Assembly: GCA_947455805.1 (NCBI GenBank)
Contig: CANGSN010000015.1
Location: 1-15,831 of the forward strand
Reading direction: 5' to 3'
DNA length: 15,831 nt
DNA from: Planctomycetota bacterium
Lineage (GTDB): Bacteria > Planctomycetota > UBA1135 > UBA2386
Shown here: one piece after another, positions 7,755 through 15,105 of the stretch
How the letters are laid out: every line of letters starts with the position of its first letter
Position numbering within the stretch: position 1 is the first letter of the stretch
Notes under the pieces: generated by a model
Told to the model about the DNA's origin: nothing
What the model saw: only the letters and a program-made list of their open reading frames with translations
The model's database searches: none
Program-made: the position numbers and the translations under genes

Positions 7755-9119
7755 GTGAAGCTGCTCGTCATCCTGGCCGTCGGCCTGCGTCCGAAGGACC
7801 TGGCACACGCTCCCGTGCTGCGCGGCCTCGGCGCGCACGGCTTCGCCGCTCCGCTCGACACGGTGTTCCCCGCAGTCACGTGCACGGTGCAGGCCTCGTT
7901 CCTGACCGGGCTGCAGCCGCGCGAACACGGCGCGGTCGGCAACGGCTGGTACTTCCGCGAGCTGGCGCAGGTGATGCTGTGGCGGCAGAGCAACCAGCTG
8001 GTGCACGGCGAGAAGCTCTACGAGGCGGCGGCGCAGCGCTTCGGCACGCGTACGGCGAAGCTGTTCTGGTGGTGGAACATGTATGCGCCGCACGTCGCCT
8101 TCTCGGTGACGCCGCGGCCCGAGTACCACGCCAACGGCCTGAAGCGGCCGGGTCTCTACAGCGAGCCGCCGCAGCTGCAGGCGGAACTGCAGCAGCAGCT
8201 CGGGCCGTTCCCGCTGTTCGACTTCTGGGGTCCGAAGGCCGGCATCAAGAGCACGCAGTGGATCGCCAGTTCGGCGCTCGCGGTGATGGCACAGCACGAT
8301 CCGGAGCTGCTGCTCGTCTACCTGCCGCACCTCGACTACGACCACCAGCGCTTCGGCCCCGACGATCCGCGCAGCGTGCAGGCGGTGAAGGACCTCGACG
8401 GCGAGTGCGCGCGGTTGATCGAGGCGGCGCGCGGCAAGAACGCGCACGTCGTCGTGCTGTCGGAGTACGGCATCGAGGCGGCGAAGCAGGTGGTGTTCGT
8501 CAATCGTCTGCTGCACGAGAAGGGCCTGCTGCGCGTGCAGGAGACGAGCCACGGCCAGCTGCTCGACTGCGGCGCGTGCCGCGCCTTCGCCGTCGCCGAC
8601 CACCAGTGCGCGCACGTGCACGTTCGCGACGCTGCGGACCTCGAGCCGGTGCGCGCGCTGCTGGCGAAGACGCCGGGCATTGCGCGGGTGCTCGATCGCA
8701 GCCAGCAGAAGGAACTCGGCATCGACCACGCCCGCAGCGGCGAACTGGTCTGCGTCGCCGAGAAAGGCGCGTGGTTCGCCTACCACTACTGGCTCGACGA
8801 AGCGCGCCGCCCCGACTTCGCGCCGACGGTCGACATCCACAGGAAGCCGGGCTACGACCCGGCGGAACTGTTCGTCGACCCGAAGATCGCGTTCCCGAAG
8901 CTGCGCGTCGCCAAGAACCTCGCCAAGAAGCTGCTCGGGTTCCGGTATCTGATGGACGTCATCCCGACCGATCCGTCGCTGGTGCGCGGCACGCACGGGC
9001 GGCTGTACGGCGACGACGACGTGGGGCCGGTGTTCTTGTGCAGCGACCGGCGGCTTCAGCGCGATCGTGTCGCGGCCACGGACGTCAAGGAGCTGTGCCT
9101 GCGCATGCTGGGTGGGTGA
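7755..9119 (+). CDS. Alkaline phosphatase-superfamily protein, type I phosphodiesterase/nucleotide pyrophosphatase-like (divergent active site)
   Basis: 454 aa from GTG 7755. The frame is open from 7626, but that would overlap the preceding gene and add an Arg-rich, non-homologous-looking leader. Homologues, as I remember them, begin right at the V-K-L-L-V-I-L strand. The nucleophile loop F-P-A-V-T-C-T-V-Q-A-S-F-L-T-G..P-R-E-H-G-A-V-G-N-G-W puts the catalytic Thr at 42. Other landmarks are L-P-H-L-D-Y-D-H-Q-R-F-G-P (Asp194), S-E-Y-G (236-239) and G-T-H-G (His414), which correspond to the PF01663 metal-binding blocks, although several usual ligands differ. The C-terminal V-D-I-H-R-K-P-G-Y-D-P and F-R-Y-L-M-D-V-I-P stretches are recalled as hallmarks of a conserved subfamily annotated only as alkaline phosphatase family protein. 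No signal peptide is seen, so it is probably cytoplasmic. Substrate unknown. It is last in the left-hand + strand block. Confidence 0.8.
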   Translation: MKLLVILAVGLRPKDLAHAPVLRGLGAHGFAAPLDTVFPAVTCTVQASFLTGLQPREHGAVGNGWYFRELAQVMLWRQSNQLVHGEKLYEAAAQRFGTRTAKLFWWWNMYAPHVAFSVTPRPEYHANGLKRPGLYSEPPQLQAELQQQLGPFPLFDFWGPKAGIKSTQWIASSALAVMAQHDPELLLVYLPHLDYDHQRFGPDDPRSVQAVKDLDGECARLIEAARGKNAHVVVLSEYGIEAAKQVVFVNRLLHEKGLLRVQETSHGQLLDCGACRAFAVADHQCAHVHVRDAADLEPVRALLAKTPGIARVLDRSQQKELGIDHARSGELVCVAEKGAWFAYHYWLDEARRPDFAPTVDIHRKPGYDPAELFVDPKIAFPKLRVAKNLAKKLLGFRYLMDVIPTDPSLVRGTHGRLYGDDDVGPVFLCSDRRLQRDRVAATDVKELCLRMLGG

Positions 9120-9135
9120 CGGGCTGGTCGCATCA

Positions 9136-9158
9136 CGCACGCATGCCATGCGCGTGCG
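9136..9158. terminator. Hairpin between convergent genes
   Basis: CGCACGCAT (9136-9144) can pair with ATGCG..TGCG (9148-9158) around a 3-base loop, with a 2-base bulge. It sits in the 67-bp gap where the phosphodiesterase-like gene and the - strand secreted-protein gene converge, so a bidirectional terminator is plausible. No T-run follows on either strand. Confidence 0.4.
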
Positions 9159-9186
9159 GTGCCCCGAGATGGCGCGCGGCCTCGAC

Positions 9187-10023
9187 CTACTTGCCGGCGC
9201 TCAGCTCCGTGACCTTCGTCTCCAGTGCGGCGATGCGCTGGCGCATCAGCTCGAGCTGCTCCAGTCGCGCGGCCAGATCCGCCGCCTGCTTGGCCAGCTG
9301 CTCGGTGCGCGTCTGCAGCTCCGTGTTCACGTCCGCCTGGACCACGTCGGCGGTCTGCAGCACCAAGATGGCGCTGGCGACCGCGTCCTGCGGCCCGCTC
9401 AGCAGGATGGTGGCGCTGGTGCCCGGGCTGCCGAGGATCAGCGGCGACTGCTGCGAACCCATCGCGAAGAACGGGCGCAGCGCGTTGGTGGCGATGATGG
9501 CGTTGATGTGCTCGAGGTTCATCGCCACCAGCACCCACTGGCGCAGACGCGGTCGGGCGAGCACTTCGGCCGGCGTGCGGCTCACGGCGCGCTGCAGCAG
9601 TTCGCGGGCGCGCTGGCCGTGCATCGACAGCACCTCGTAGACCCCCTTCGCTTCGTCGAGCGGCACCATCGTCAGGCCCTTGCTCCACAGCAGGCTGTAG
9701 AGCATTTCCTCGCAACCGTCGCGATCGGTCACCACCGGCAACTGCAGCTCGAACACGAGGCCGGGGCCGGCGTCGGCGCCCTGGCCGCCCTTGCCGCGGG
9801 CATTGCCCTGGGCCGCCGGGATCGACTGCAGCTCGATCGGGTCGAGCAGGATGTTGCGCTGCAGGTAGTTGGCGCAGCGATCGATCAGCGGGCGCAGCTC
9901 GACGGTGCCGGCTTCGAAGACGAACGGCGCCTTCGCCGGGGCGGGATTCGGGTTCGGGGTCTGGGCGAGGGCGGGAACGGCGAGAGCGATGACGGCGACG
10001 GCGACGATGAACGGGCGCAGCAT
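9187..10023 (-). CDS. Secreted protein with secretin N-domain-like region and C-terminal coiled coil
   Basis: 278 aa. ATG at 10023 is chosen because a GGAGG lies 7 bases upstream and a clean signal peptide follows at once (M-L-R-P-F-I-V-A-V...A-L-A|Q, cleavage near residue 20); the frame extends 21 codons further upstream without support. Residues about 35-215 contain two alpha/beta units (G-T-V-E-L-R-P-L-I-D-R-C-A-N-Y-L-Q-R-N-I-L-L-D-P and T-S-A-T-I-L-L-S-G-P-Q-D-A-V-A-S-A-I-L-V-L) that resemble the N0/N1 domains of secretins such as GspD/PilQ, but there is no secretin beta-barrel. Residues about 233-278 form a heptad-like coiled coil (A-K-Q-A-A-D-L-A-A-R-L-E-Q-L-E). It is predicted periplasmic, perhaps oligomeric. 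The secretin resemblance is by eye and tentative. Confidence 0.7.
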   Translation of the reverse strand: MLRPFIVAVAVIALAVPALAQTPNPNPAPAKAPFVFEAGTVELRPLIDRCANYLQRNILLDPIELQSIPAAQGNARGKGGQGADAGPGLVFELQLPVVTDRDGCEEMLYSLLWSKGLTMVPLDEAKGVYEVLSMHGQRARELLQRAVSRTPAEVLARPRLRQWVLVAMNLEHINAIIATNALRPFFAMGSQQSPLILGSPGTSATILLSGPQDAVASAILVLQTADVVQADVNTELQTRTEQLAKQAADLAARLEQLELMRQRIAALETKVTELSAGK

Positions 10024-10030
10024 GGGGGGT

Positions 10031-10036
10031 CCTCCG
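10031..10036 (-). promoter_or_regulatory. Shine-Dalgarno CGGAGG for the secreted protein
   Basis: Reading the - strand, CGGAGG ends 7 bases before the ATG at 10023. This decides the start in favour of the signal-peptide-bearing form rather than the longer open frame. Confidence 0.75.
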
Positions 10037-10095
10037 CCGCGTCGGACGGGGCTGGTGGCGAGGCCTTCCAGGATTCTCCGGCGCACGGCCGCGGA

Positions 10096-10365
10096 TCAAC
10101 CGCCGCCGGGCCGTGTCGCGCGTTCGAGTGCATTCAGGATCGCCATCGCCTCGGCGTCGCTGTCGCCGCACATCGCCGGCTCGGCGCGCAGGTCGGCGCA
10201 GAACTGCGGGCGCTCGGGGCGACCGAACAGCAGGCAGCGGTTGTGCGCGTCGAGATGCACGCAGCGTTCGCCGGCGCGCTTGCCGTGCGGCATGCCGAAG
10301 AACGGCGTCGTGATCGAGGGCGCGATGCAGCAGGCGCCACAGCCGGCTCGGCACTGGAAGGTCAT
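10096..10365 (-). CDS. YkgJ/YeiW-type cysteine cluster protein (UPF0153)
   Basis: 89 aa from the ATG at 10365. The N-terminal C-R-A-G-C-G-A-C-C-I-A-P-S-I motif, G-M-P-x-G-K, then C-V-x-L-D..R-C..F..P-E-R-P..C..L and M-C-G closely follow the small YeiW/UPF0153 family as I remember it from enterobacteria. Cysteines are at 5, 9, 12, 13, 35, 44, 56 and 66, consistent with metal (zinc or iron-sulfur) binding; the function is unknown in the family. In-frame upstream starts (10404, 10458) exist, but homologues start close to M-x-C-R-x-G-C, and the 10404 start would lie inside the palindrome at the antitoxin promoter. No strong Shine-Dalgarno is seen. It lies 72 bp upstream of the secreted-protein gene and may be co-transcribed with it. 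Confidence 0.8.
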   Translation of the reverse strand: MTFQCRAGCGACCIAPSITTPFFGMPHGKRAGERCVHLDAHNRCLLFGRPERPQFCADLRAEPAMCGDSDAEAMAILNALERATRPGGG

Positions 10366-10397
10366 CGCGTTGCGAGGCGCAGGATAGCGGCCCCTGG

Positions 10398-10403
10398 TTG
10401 ACA
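10398..10403 (+). promoter_or_regulatory. TTGACA -35 box of the toxin-antitoxin module
   Basis: A perfect TTGACA starts 35 bases before the antitoxin ATG at 10433. The matching -10 (10420-10426, AAGACT-like) is poor. At normal spacing, transcription would begin at or within a few bases of the ATG, and there is no Shine-Dalgarno, so a leaderless mRNA is plausible (inference). Confidence 0.5.
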
Positions 10404-10416
10404 TGCATTCTGCATG
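10402..10416. promoter_or_regulatory. Perfect palindrome CATGCA-TTC-TGCATG, candidate operator
   Basis: Two perfect 6-base half sites (10402-10407 and 10411-10416) around a 3-base spacer overlap the last two bases of the -35 box and fill the spacer toward the -10. Ribbon-helix-helix antitoxins usually bind such repeats to repress their own operon, so this is the natural operator. It also lies upstream of the divergent YeiW-like gene. Confidence 0.55.
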
Positions 10417-10432
10417 CGCAAGACTTCGGTGC

Positions 10433-10663
10433 ATGGCCAAGACCATCCAGGTGCGCAATGTTCCCGATGCCGTTCACCGGCGGCTGAAGCAGCGTGCGGC
10501 CGATTCCGGCATGTCGCTCTCGGAGCACATCCTGGCGGAGTTGACGAGGTTGGCCGGCCTGCCGACCCGTAAAGAGTGGCTCGAGCGGCTGCACGCAGGG
10601 CCGGAGGTGAAGCTGAGCAAGTCGGCTGCGGCGTTGGTGCGGCGTGAGCGCGACACCGCATGA
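10433..10663 (+). CDS. FitA/VapB-like ribbon-helix-helix antitoxin
   Basis: 76 aa from ATG 10433 (M-A-K-T-I-Q-V-R-N-V-P). The open frame reaches back to 10403, but that start lies inside the -35/palindrome. Residues 4-46 read as a classical Arc/FitA ribbon-helix-helix: a basic beta-strand T-I-Q-V-R-N-V-P, helix D-A-V-H-R-R-L-K-Q-R-A, turn D-S-G-M-S-L-S-E, and helix H-I-L-A-E-L-T-R-L-A. The C-terminal third would wrap and neutralise the toxin. The stop overlaps the toxin start (ATGA), the usual coupling of vapBC/fitAB pairs. It should repress its own promoter together with the toxin; the adjacent palindrome is the likely site. Confidence 0.85.
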   Translation: MAKTIQVRNVPDAVHRRLKQRAADSGMSLSEHILAELTRLAGLPTRKEWLERLHAGPEVKLSKSAAALVRRERDTA

Positions 10664-11058
10664 TCGTCGTCGACGCCTCGGCCGTGATCGAACTGTTGAT
10701 GTGCTCCGAGCTCGGAGGAAGGCTCGAGACGCGGTTGTTCGGGGGCGACGAACTGCTGAACGCGCCGCACCTCCTGGATGTCGAAGTCCTGCAGGTCGTG
10801 CGCAGCCTGGTGGCCGCTCGTGAGTTGTCGGTCGATGCTGCCCGGGACAAGATCGAGAGGCTGCAGCAGATGGATGTGGTGCGTCATCCCCACACCGAGT
10901 TGGCACAGCGGATCTTCGAGCTGCGGCACAACCTGACCGCCTACGCCGCCGCCTACCTGGCCTTGGCCGAGCACCTCGGGGAGGCGACGTTGGTCACCTG
11001 CGACCGCGCCTTCGAGAAGGTCCCAGGCCATCGCGCTCGCATCGAGGTCTGGAGCTGA
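10660..11058 (+). CDS. VapC/FitB-like PIN-domain toxin with a substituted acidic residue
   Basis: 132 aa, the usual length for VapC. PIN-domain RNases use a cluster of acidic residues to hold Mg2+ and cleave RNA. Asp5 (M-I-V-V-D-A-S-A), Glu42 (L-D-V-E-V) and Asp115 (L-V-T-C-D-R-A-F) are present. The third conserved position, normally Asp in a Y-D-A-x-Y-x-A-L-A motif, is Ala96 here (Y-A-A-A-Y-L-A-L-A; codon GCC at 10945-10947, one base from GAC). The toxin may therefore be weak or inactive. The gene overlaps the antitoxin by 4 bases, and its stop codon lies in the loop of a hairpin that starts a tandem repeat. Confidence 0.85.
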   Translation: MIVVDASAVIELLMCSELGGRLETRLFGGDELLNAPHLLDVEVLQVVRSLVAARELSVDAARDKIERLQQMDVVRHPHTELAQRIFELRHNLTAYAAAYLALAEHLGEATLVTCDRAFEKVPGHRARIEVWS

Positions 11059-11131
11059 GCTCCAGAAGAGCCCAGGTCTGGAGCTGAGCTCCAGGAGAGC
11101 CGAGGTCTGGAGCTGAGCCCTTGGAAAGCCG
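11045..11131. repeat. Three tandem 29-bp repeats carrying hairpins, overlapping the toxin stop codon
   Basis: Units are 11045-11073, 11074-11102 and 11103-11131. Units 1 and 2 differ at two positions; unit 3 differs from unit 2 at four, all in its 3' half. Units 1 and 2 each hold a perfect hairpin CTGGAGC-TGA-GCTCCAG (11049-11065 and 11078-11094); in unit 3 the right arm is degraded. The TGA loop of unit 1 is the toxin stop codon, so the last codons of the gene (G-V-W-S-stop equivalent) have been copied twice downstream. The repeats are contiguous, without spacers. Confidence 0.95.
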
Positions 11132-11167
11132 AACGGCCCGCCGGTGCGAGGCACCGACGAGCCGTTC
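11131..11167. terminator. Compound hairpin between convergent toxin and groEL genes
   Basis: Outer arms GAACGGC (11131-11137) and GCCGTTC (11161-11167) pair perfectly. After a 4x4 internal loop, inner arms CGGTGC (11142-11147) and GCACCG (11151-11156) pair around GAG. It lies in the gap between convergent genes, 28 bp from the groEL stop, so it is probably the groEL terminator and perhaps bidirectional. Only a short TTT follows on the - strand. Confidence 0.65.
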
Positions 11168-11194
11168 GTCGTGAGGTGGTTCTCGCAGCGGACT

Positions 11195-12865
<1,671 letters not shown>

Positions 12866-12913
12866 GGGAATGCTCGGTGTGGGGTTGGCTTGTGTGGGGA
12901 GGCTGGCGCGGGA

Positions 12914-13222
12914 TCAGTTCTCGATGACGGCCAGGATCTCGTCCTCGCCGAGGATCAGCATCTCTTCGCCGTCCATCTTGATCTCGCTGCCGGCGTAGGA
13001 GCTGAACAGCACGCGATCGTTCTTCTTGACCGACATGGGCTGGCGGCTGCCCGAGTCGAGCAGCTTGCCGTTGCCGACCGCGACGACGATGCCCTCGCGC
13101 GGCTTCTCCTTGGCAGTGTCCGGCAGGATGATGCCGCCCTTGGTCTTGTCGTCGGCGGCGACGCGCTTCACGAGCACGCGGTCGCCGAGGGGAGTGACGG
13201 TCGTCGTCTTGGTCTTCGACAT
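12914..13222 (-). CDS. groS: Co-chaperonin GroES
   Basis: 102 aa, normal length. It is the heptameric lid of the GroEL chamber. T-P-L-G-D-R-V-L-V-K-R, the mobile loop with G-G-I-I-L-P-D-T-A-K-E-K-P, and G-I-V-V-A-V-G-N-G are all classical. A GAGAGA stretch upstream of the ATG at 13222 serves as ribosome-binding site. It is first in the groES-groEL operon. The 88-bp upstream gap has no CIRCE inverted repeat (TTAGCACTC-N9-GAGTGCTAA), so HrcA control is not evident here. Confidence 0.97.
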   Translation of the reverse strand: MSKTKTTTVTPLGDRVLVKRVAADDKTKGGIILPDTAKEKPREGIVVAVGNGKLLDSGSRQPMSVKKNDRVLFSSYAGSEIKMDGEEMLILGEDEILAVIEN

Positions 13223-13286
13223 GGCTGTTCTCTCTGGAGTCGGTTGTGTTGCGGGAGGGAAGTGGTTGCTGCCGCGCTGCTGGTCG

Positions 13287-13321
13287 GAAGCCGGGGGCCA
13301 GAAGCCGGGCTCAGAAACCGG
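13287..13321. repeat. Short imperfect direct repeats GAAGCCGGG
   Basis: Three copies of GAAGCCGGG-like sequence start at 13287, 13301 and 13314 (the last is GAAACCGGG), spaced 13-14 bp. They run across the stop codon of the response regulator and into the groES upstream gap. They may be simple local duplication; no function is assigned. Confidence 0.5.
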
Positions 13322-13790
13322 GGCGCGGCGGCGGGGAAGGTGGGTGCGGGCGCCGCTGATGGTGTGGCTGCGGGTGCGGCACCTGGGGCGACGGCATGCG
13401 CAGCGGGATCAGCGGGCCGCCGAAGTGGGTCTGGATCAGCGCCTCGAGCGACTGGCGCAGGCGGGCGAGGTCGAGCGGCTTGCGCAGGAAGGTGAAGAAG
13501 CCGGCGTGCTGGGCGGCGGCGGCCTCCTCGGCGCTGGCCAGGCCCGACATCAGGATCGCCGGCAGCGGGCGCATCGCCACCAGCTGCTGGAACAGCTGCA
13601 GGCCGGTCATGCCCGGCAGGTGGAAGTCCATCAGCGAGAAGTCGAAGCGGCGCTGGCGGGCGAGCTGCAGGGCTTCGGTGGCGGCGGCGGTGGCGCCGAC
13701 CTCCCAACCTTGACTGGCGAGGAACTCCACGAGGCAGCACCTCAGGGAGTCGTCGTCCTCGACCAGCAGCACGCGGAAGCTCTGTGACAT
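13311..13790 (-). CDS. Single-domain response regulator (CheY-like receiver)
   Basis: 159 aa from the ATG at 13790; the frame extends to a TTG at 13841 without support. A receiver domain spans about 4-120: acidic pocket E11-D12-D13, phospho-acceptor Asp55 in L-M-D-F-H-L-P-G-M-T-G, the switch Ser82 (I-L-M-S-G) and Lys104 (L-R-K-P). There is no DNA-binding or enzymatic output domain. Instead, the last 25-30 residues are a Pro/His/Arg-rich tail (P-H-P-Q-P-H-H-Q-R-R-P-H-P-P-S-P-P-P-R-P). It likely acts by protein-protein contact in a phosphorelay; no partner histidine kinase is in the window. It lies 88 bp upstream of groES on the same strand; read-through into groESL is possible but unproven. 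Confidence 0.88.
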   Translation of the reverse strand: MSQSFRVLLVEDDDSLRCCLVEFLASQGWEVGATAAATEALQLARQRRFDFSLMDFHLPGMTGLQLFQQLVAMRPLPAILMSGLASAEEAAAAQHAGFFTFLRKPLDLARLRQSLEALIQTHFGGPLIPLRMPSPQVPHPQPHHQRRPHPPSPPPRPGF

Positions 13791-13860
13791 GCGAACGCTT
13801 GCGAACTTCGCCAACGGGGCGAAGGGCCGCCCCGCAAGCAACCTATGTGCCGCTGTCGGT

Positions 13861-13876
13861 GCACTGTCGTAAGTGC
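13861..13876. promoter_or_regulatory. Inverted repeat GCACT-N6-AGTGC upstream of the response regulator
   Basis: Perfect 5-base arms (13861-13865, 13872-13876) lie about 70 bases before the response regulator start, in its likely promoter region. The arms share GCACT with the CIRCE core, but the spacing (6, not 9) and the missing outer bases argue against CIRCE. A binding site is possible but weakly supported. Confidence 0.25.
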
Positions 13877-13941
13877 TTGCCTGGAGCCATATTCAGCCTT
13901 GTTCCGCCCGTTGCTTCCCGGCTGCGGCGGGGCCTGGGTCA

Positions 13942-13985
13942 GCCAATGTGGCAGACACGACGGCAGAGCGGTCTGCCAAGTTGGC
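13942..13985. terminator. Long imperfect hairpin between the zinc-ribbon gene and response regulator
   Basis: GCCAA (13942-13946) pairs with TTGGC (13981-13985), then a 2x2 mismatch, then a perfect 8-bp stem TGGCAGAC (13949-13956) with GTCTGCCA (13971-13978) around a 14-base loop. It is 130 bases beyond the stop of the - strand zinc-ribbon gene and 150 bases before the response regulator start. It could be a terminator, a structured leader or a protein-binding site; no T-run follows. The rest of 13842-14115 shows nothing else I can name. Confidence 0.45.
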
Positions 13986-14115
13986 GCGCCCGGGTCGGCG
14001 TCGGCTGGTTTCCACCAGGAGGGCCACGCCGGGCGGGGCAGGGGGCGCAGTGCGCGGCAGCGGTCAGGCGCCCCGGAGCGAAGCTCGACGTGGGCGGCCC
14101 GCGGCGGGGACGACG

Positions 14116-14472
<357 letters not shown>

Positions 14473-14488
14473 GGCTGTCGGGGTGGAG

Positions 14489-14506
14489 GCGGGCCCGGGA
14501 GCCCGC
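14489..14506. other. GC-rich hairpin in the divergent intergenic region
   Basis: GCGGGC (14489-14494) and GCCCGC (14501-14506) pair perfectly around CCGGGA, just upstream of the zinc-ribbon start. It would form in that gene's leader or operator. The 170-bp divergent gap (14473-14642) shows no clear promoter boxes. Confidence 0.3.
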
Positions 14507-14642
14507 GTAGGACGGGGCGATGCATACCGGCTCCCTCGTGCAAGGCAATGCCCCGCAGCGGGATTCTTCTTTCCTGCGCCGTTCGCCCGCGGGCGTCGAC
14601 CTCCGCAACAGCCCTAACCATCGGCGTGCCGATGCAGGGAAC

Positions 14643-15029
14643 GTGTCCAAGTCGACGGTCGCGATCGCGGTCATGGGTTTGCTCGCCTGTGGTGTGCTGA
14701 GCTTGCTGATGAAGCAGGTCGTGGGGCTGCAGGCGGAGCAACGCCGCGCCCCATGGCTGCCCGCGGTCGAGGCGCGCTTCGACGAAGGCATCTTCGGGCC
14801 CGTCCTGGTCCGCGACGAACCACTCGCCGACGGCGTGCGGGTCGTCGTCTCGGTGCGGGTCGAGCCCGGCGTGGACGCCGCGCGCCTCGCGCAGGCCCTC
14901 GGTGCCGAAGTGTGGCTGCACCTCGGCCGCGCCGGCACTGCGGCGAAGGAGCTGGTCGTCTCCGTGCGCCGCGGCGAGGGCGGCGAGCCGCAGCGCTTTC
15001 CGATCGCGCATCCGGCGCCGGGCCGCTGA
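14643..15029 (+). CDS. Small single-pass membrane protein of unknown function
   Basis: 128 aa from GTG 14643, preceded by an AGGGA-like ribosome-binding site. An in-frame ATG at 14520 would add 41 charged, unremarkable residues ahead of the membrane segment. Residues about 5-25 (V-A-I-A-V-M-G-L-L-A-C-G-V-L-S-L-L-M) form one transmembrane helix or uncleaved signal anchor. The rest is a soluble domain of beta-strand-like segments (D-G-V-R-V-V-V-S-V-R-V-E-P-G; K-E-L-V-V-S-V-R-R-G-E-G) probably on the outer side. I do not recognise the family. It is divergent from the zinc-ribbon gene and 76 bp ahead of the next + strand gene, so those two could form an operon. Confidence 0.6.
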   Translation: MSKSTVAIAVMGLLACGVLSLLMKQVVGLQAEQRRAPWLPAVEARFDEGIFGPVLVRDEPLADGVRVVVSVRVEPGVDAARLAQALGAEVWLHLGRAGTAAKELVVSVRRGEGGEPQRFPIAHPAPGR

Positions 15030-15105
15030 AGCCGAACGGACGGTGCCAACGCCGGCTCCCGCACCCGTGGAGCCCGCGGCGCAGCCGGCTCGATAGGGGC
15101 GGGGC

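Noticed and set aside
3971..7993. 1340-codon open frame on the - strand spanning three + strand genes
   Set aside because: It crosses several well-supported genes and has no recognisable domains; the lack of stops follows from GC bias.
10381..10386. -10 box (TATCCT on the - strand) for the YeiW-like gene
   Set aside because: Only four of six bases match and no -35 lies at the right distance.
11045..11131. CRISPR array
   Set aside because: The 29-bp units are contiguous with no unique spacers, and the first overlaps a coding region.
13861..13876. CIRCE/HrcA operator
   Set aside because: It shares GCACT/AGTGC arms but has a 6-base spacer, lacks outer TTA/TAA bases, and is not next to groES.
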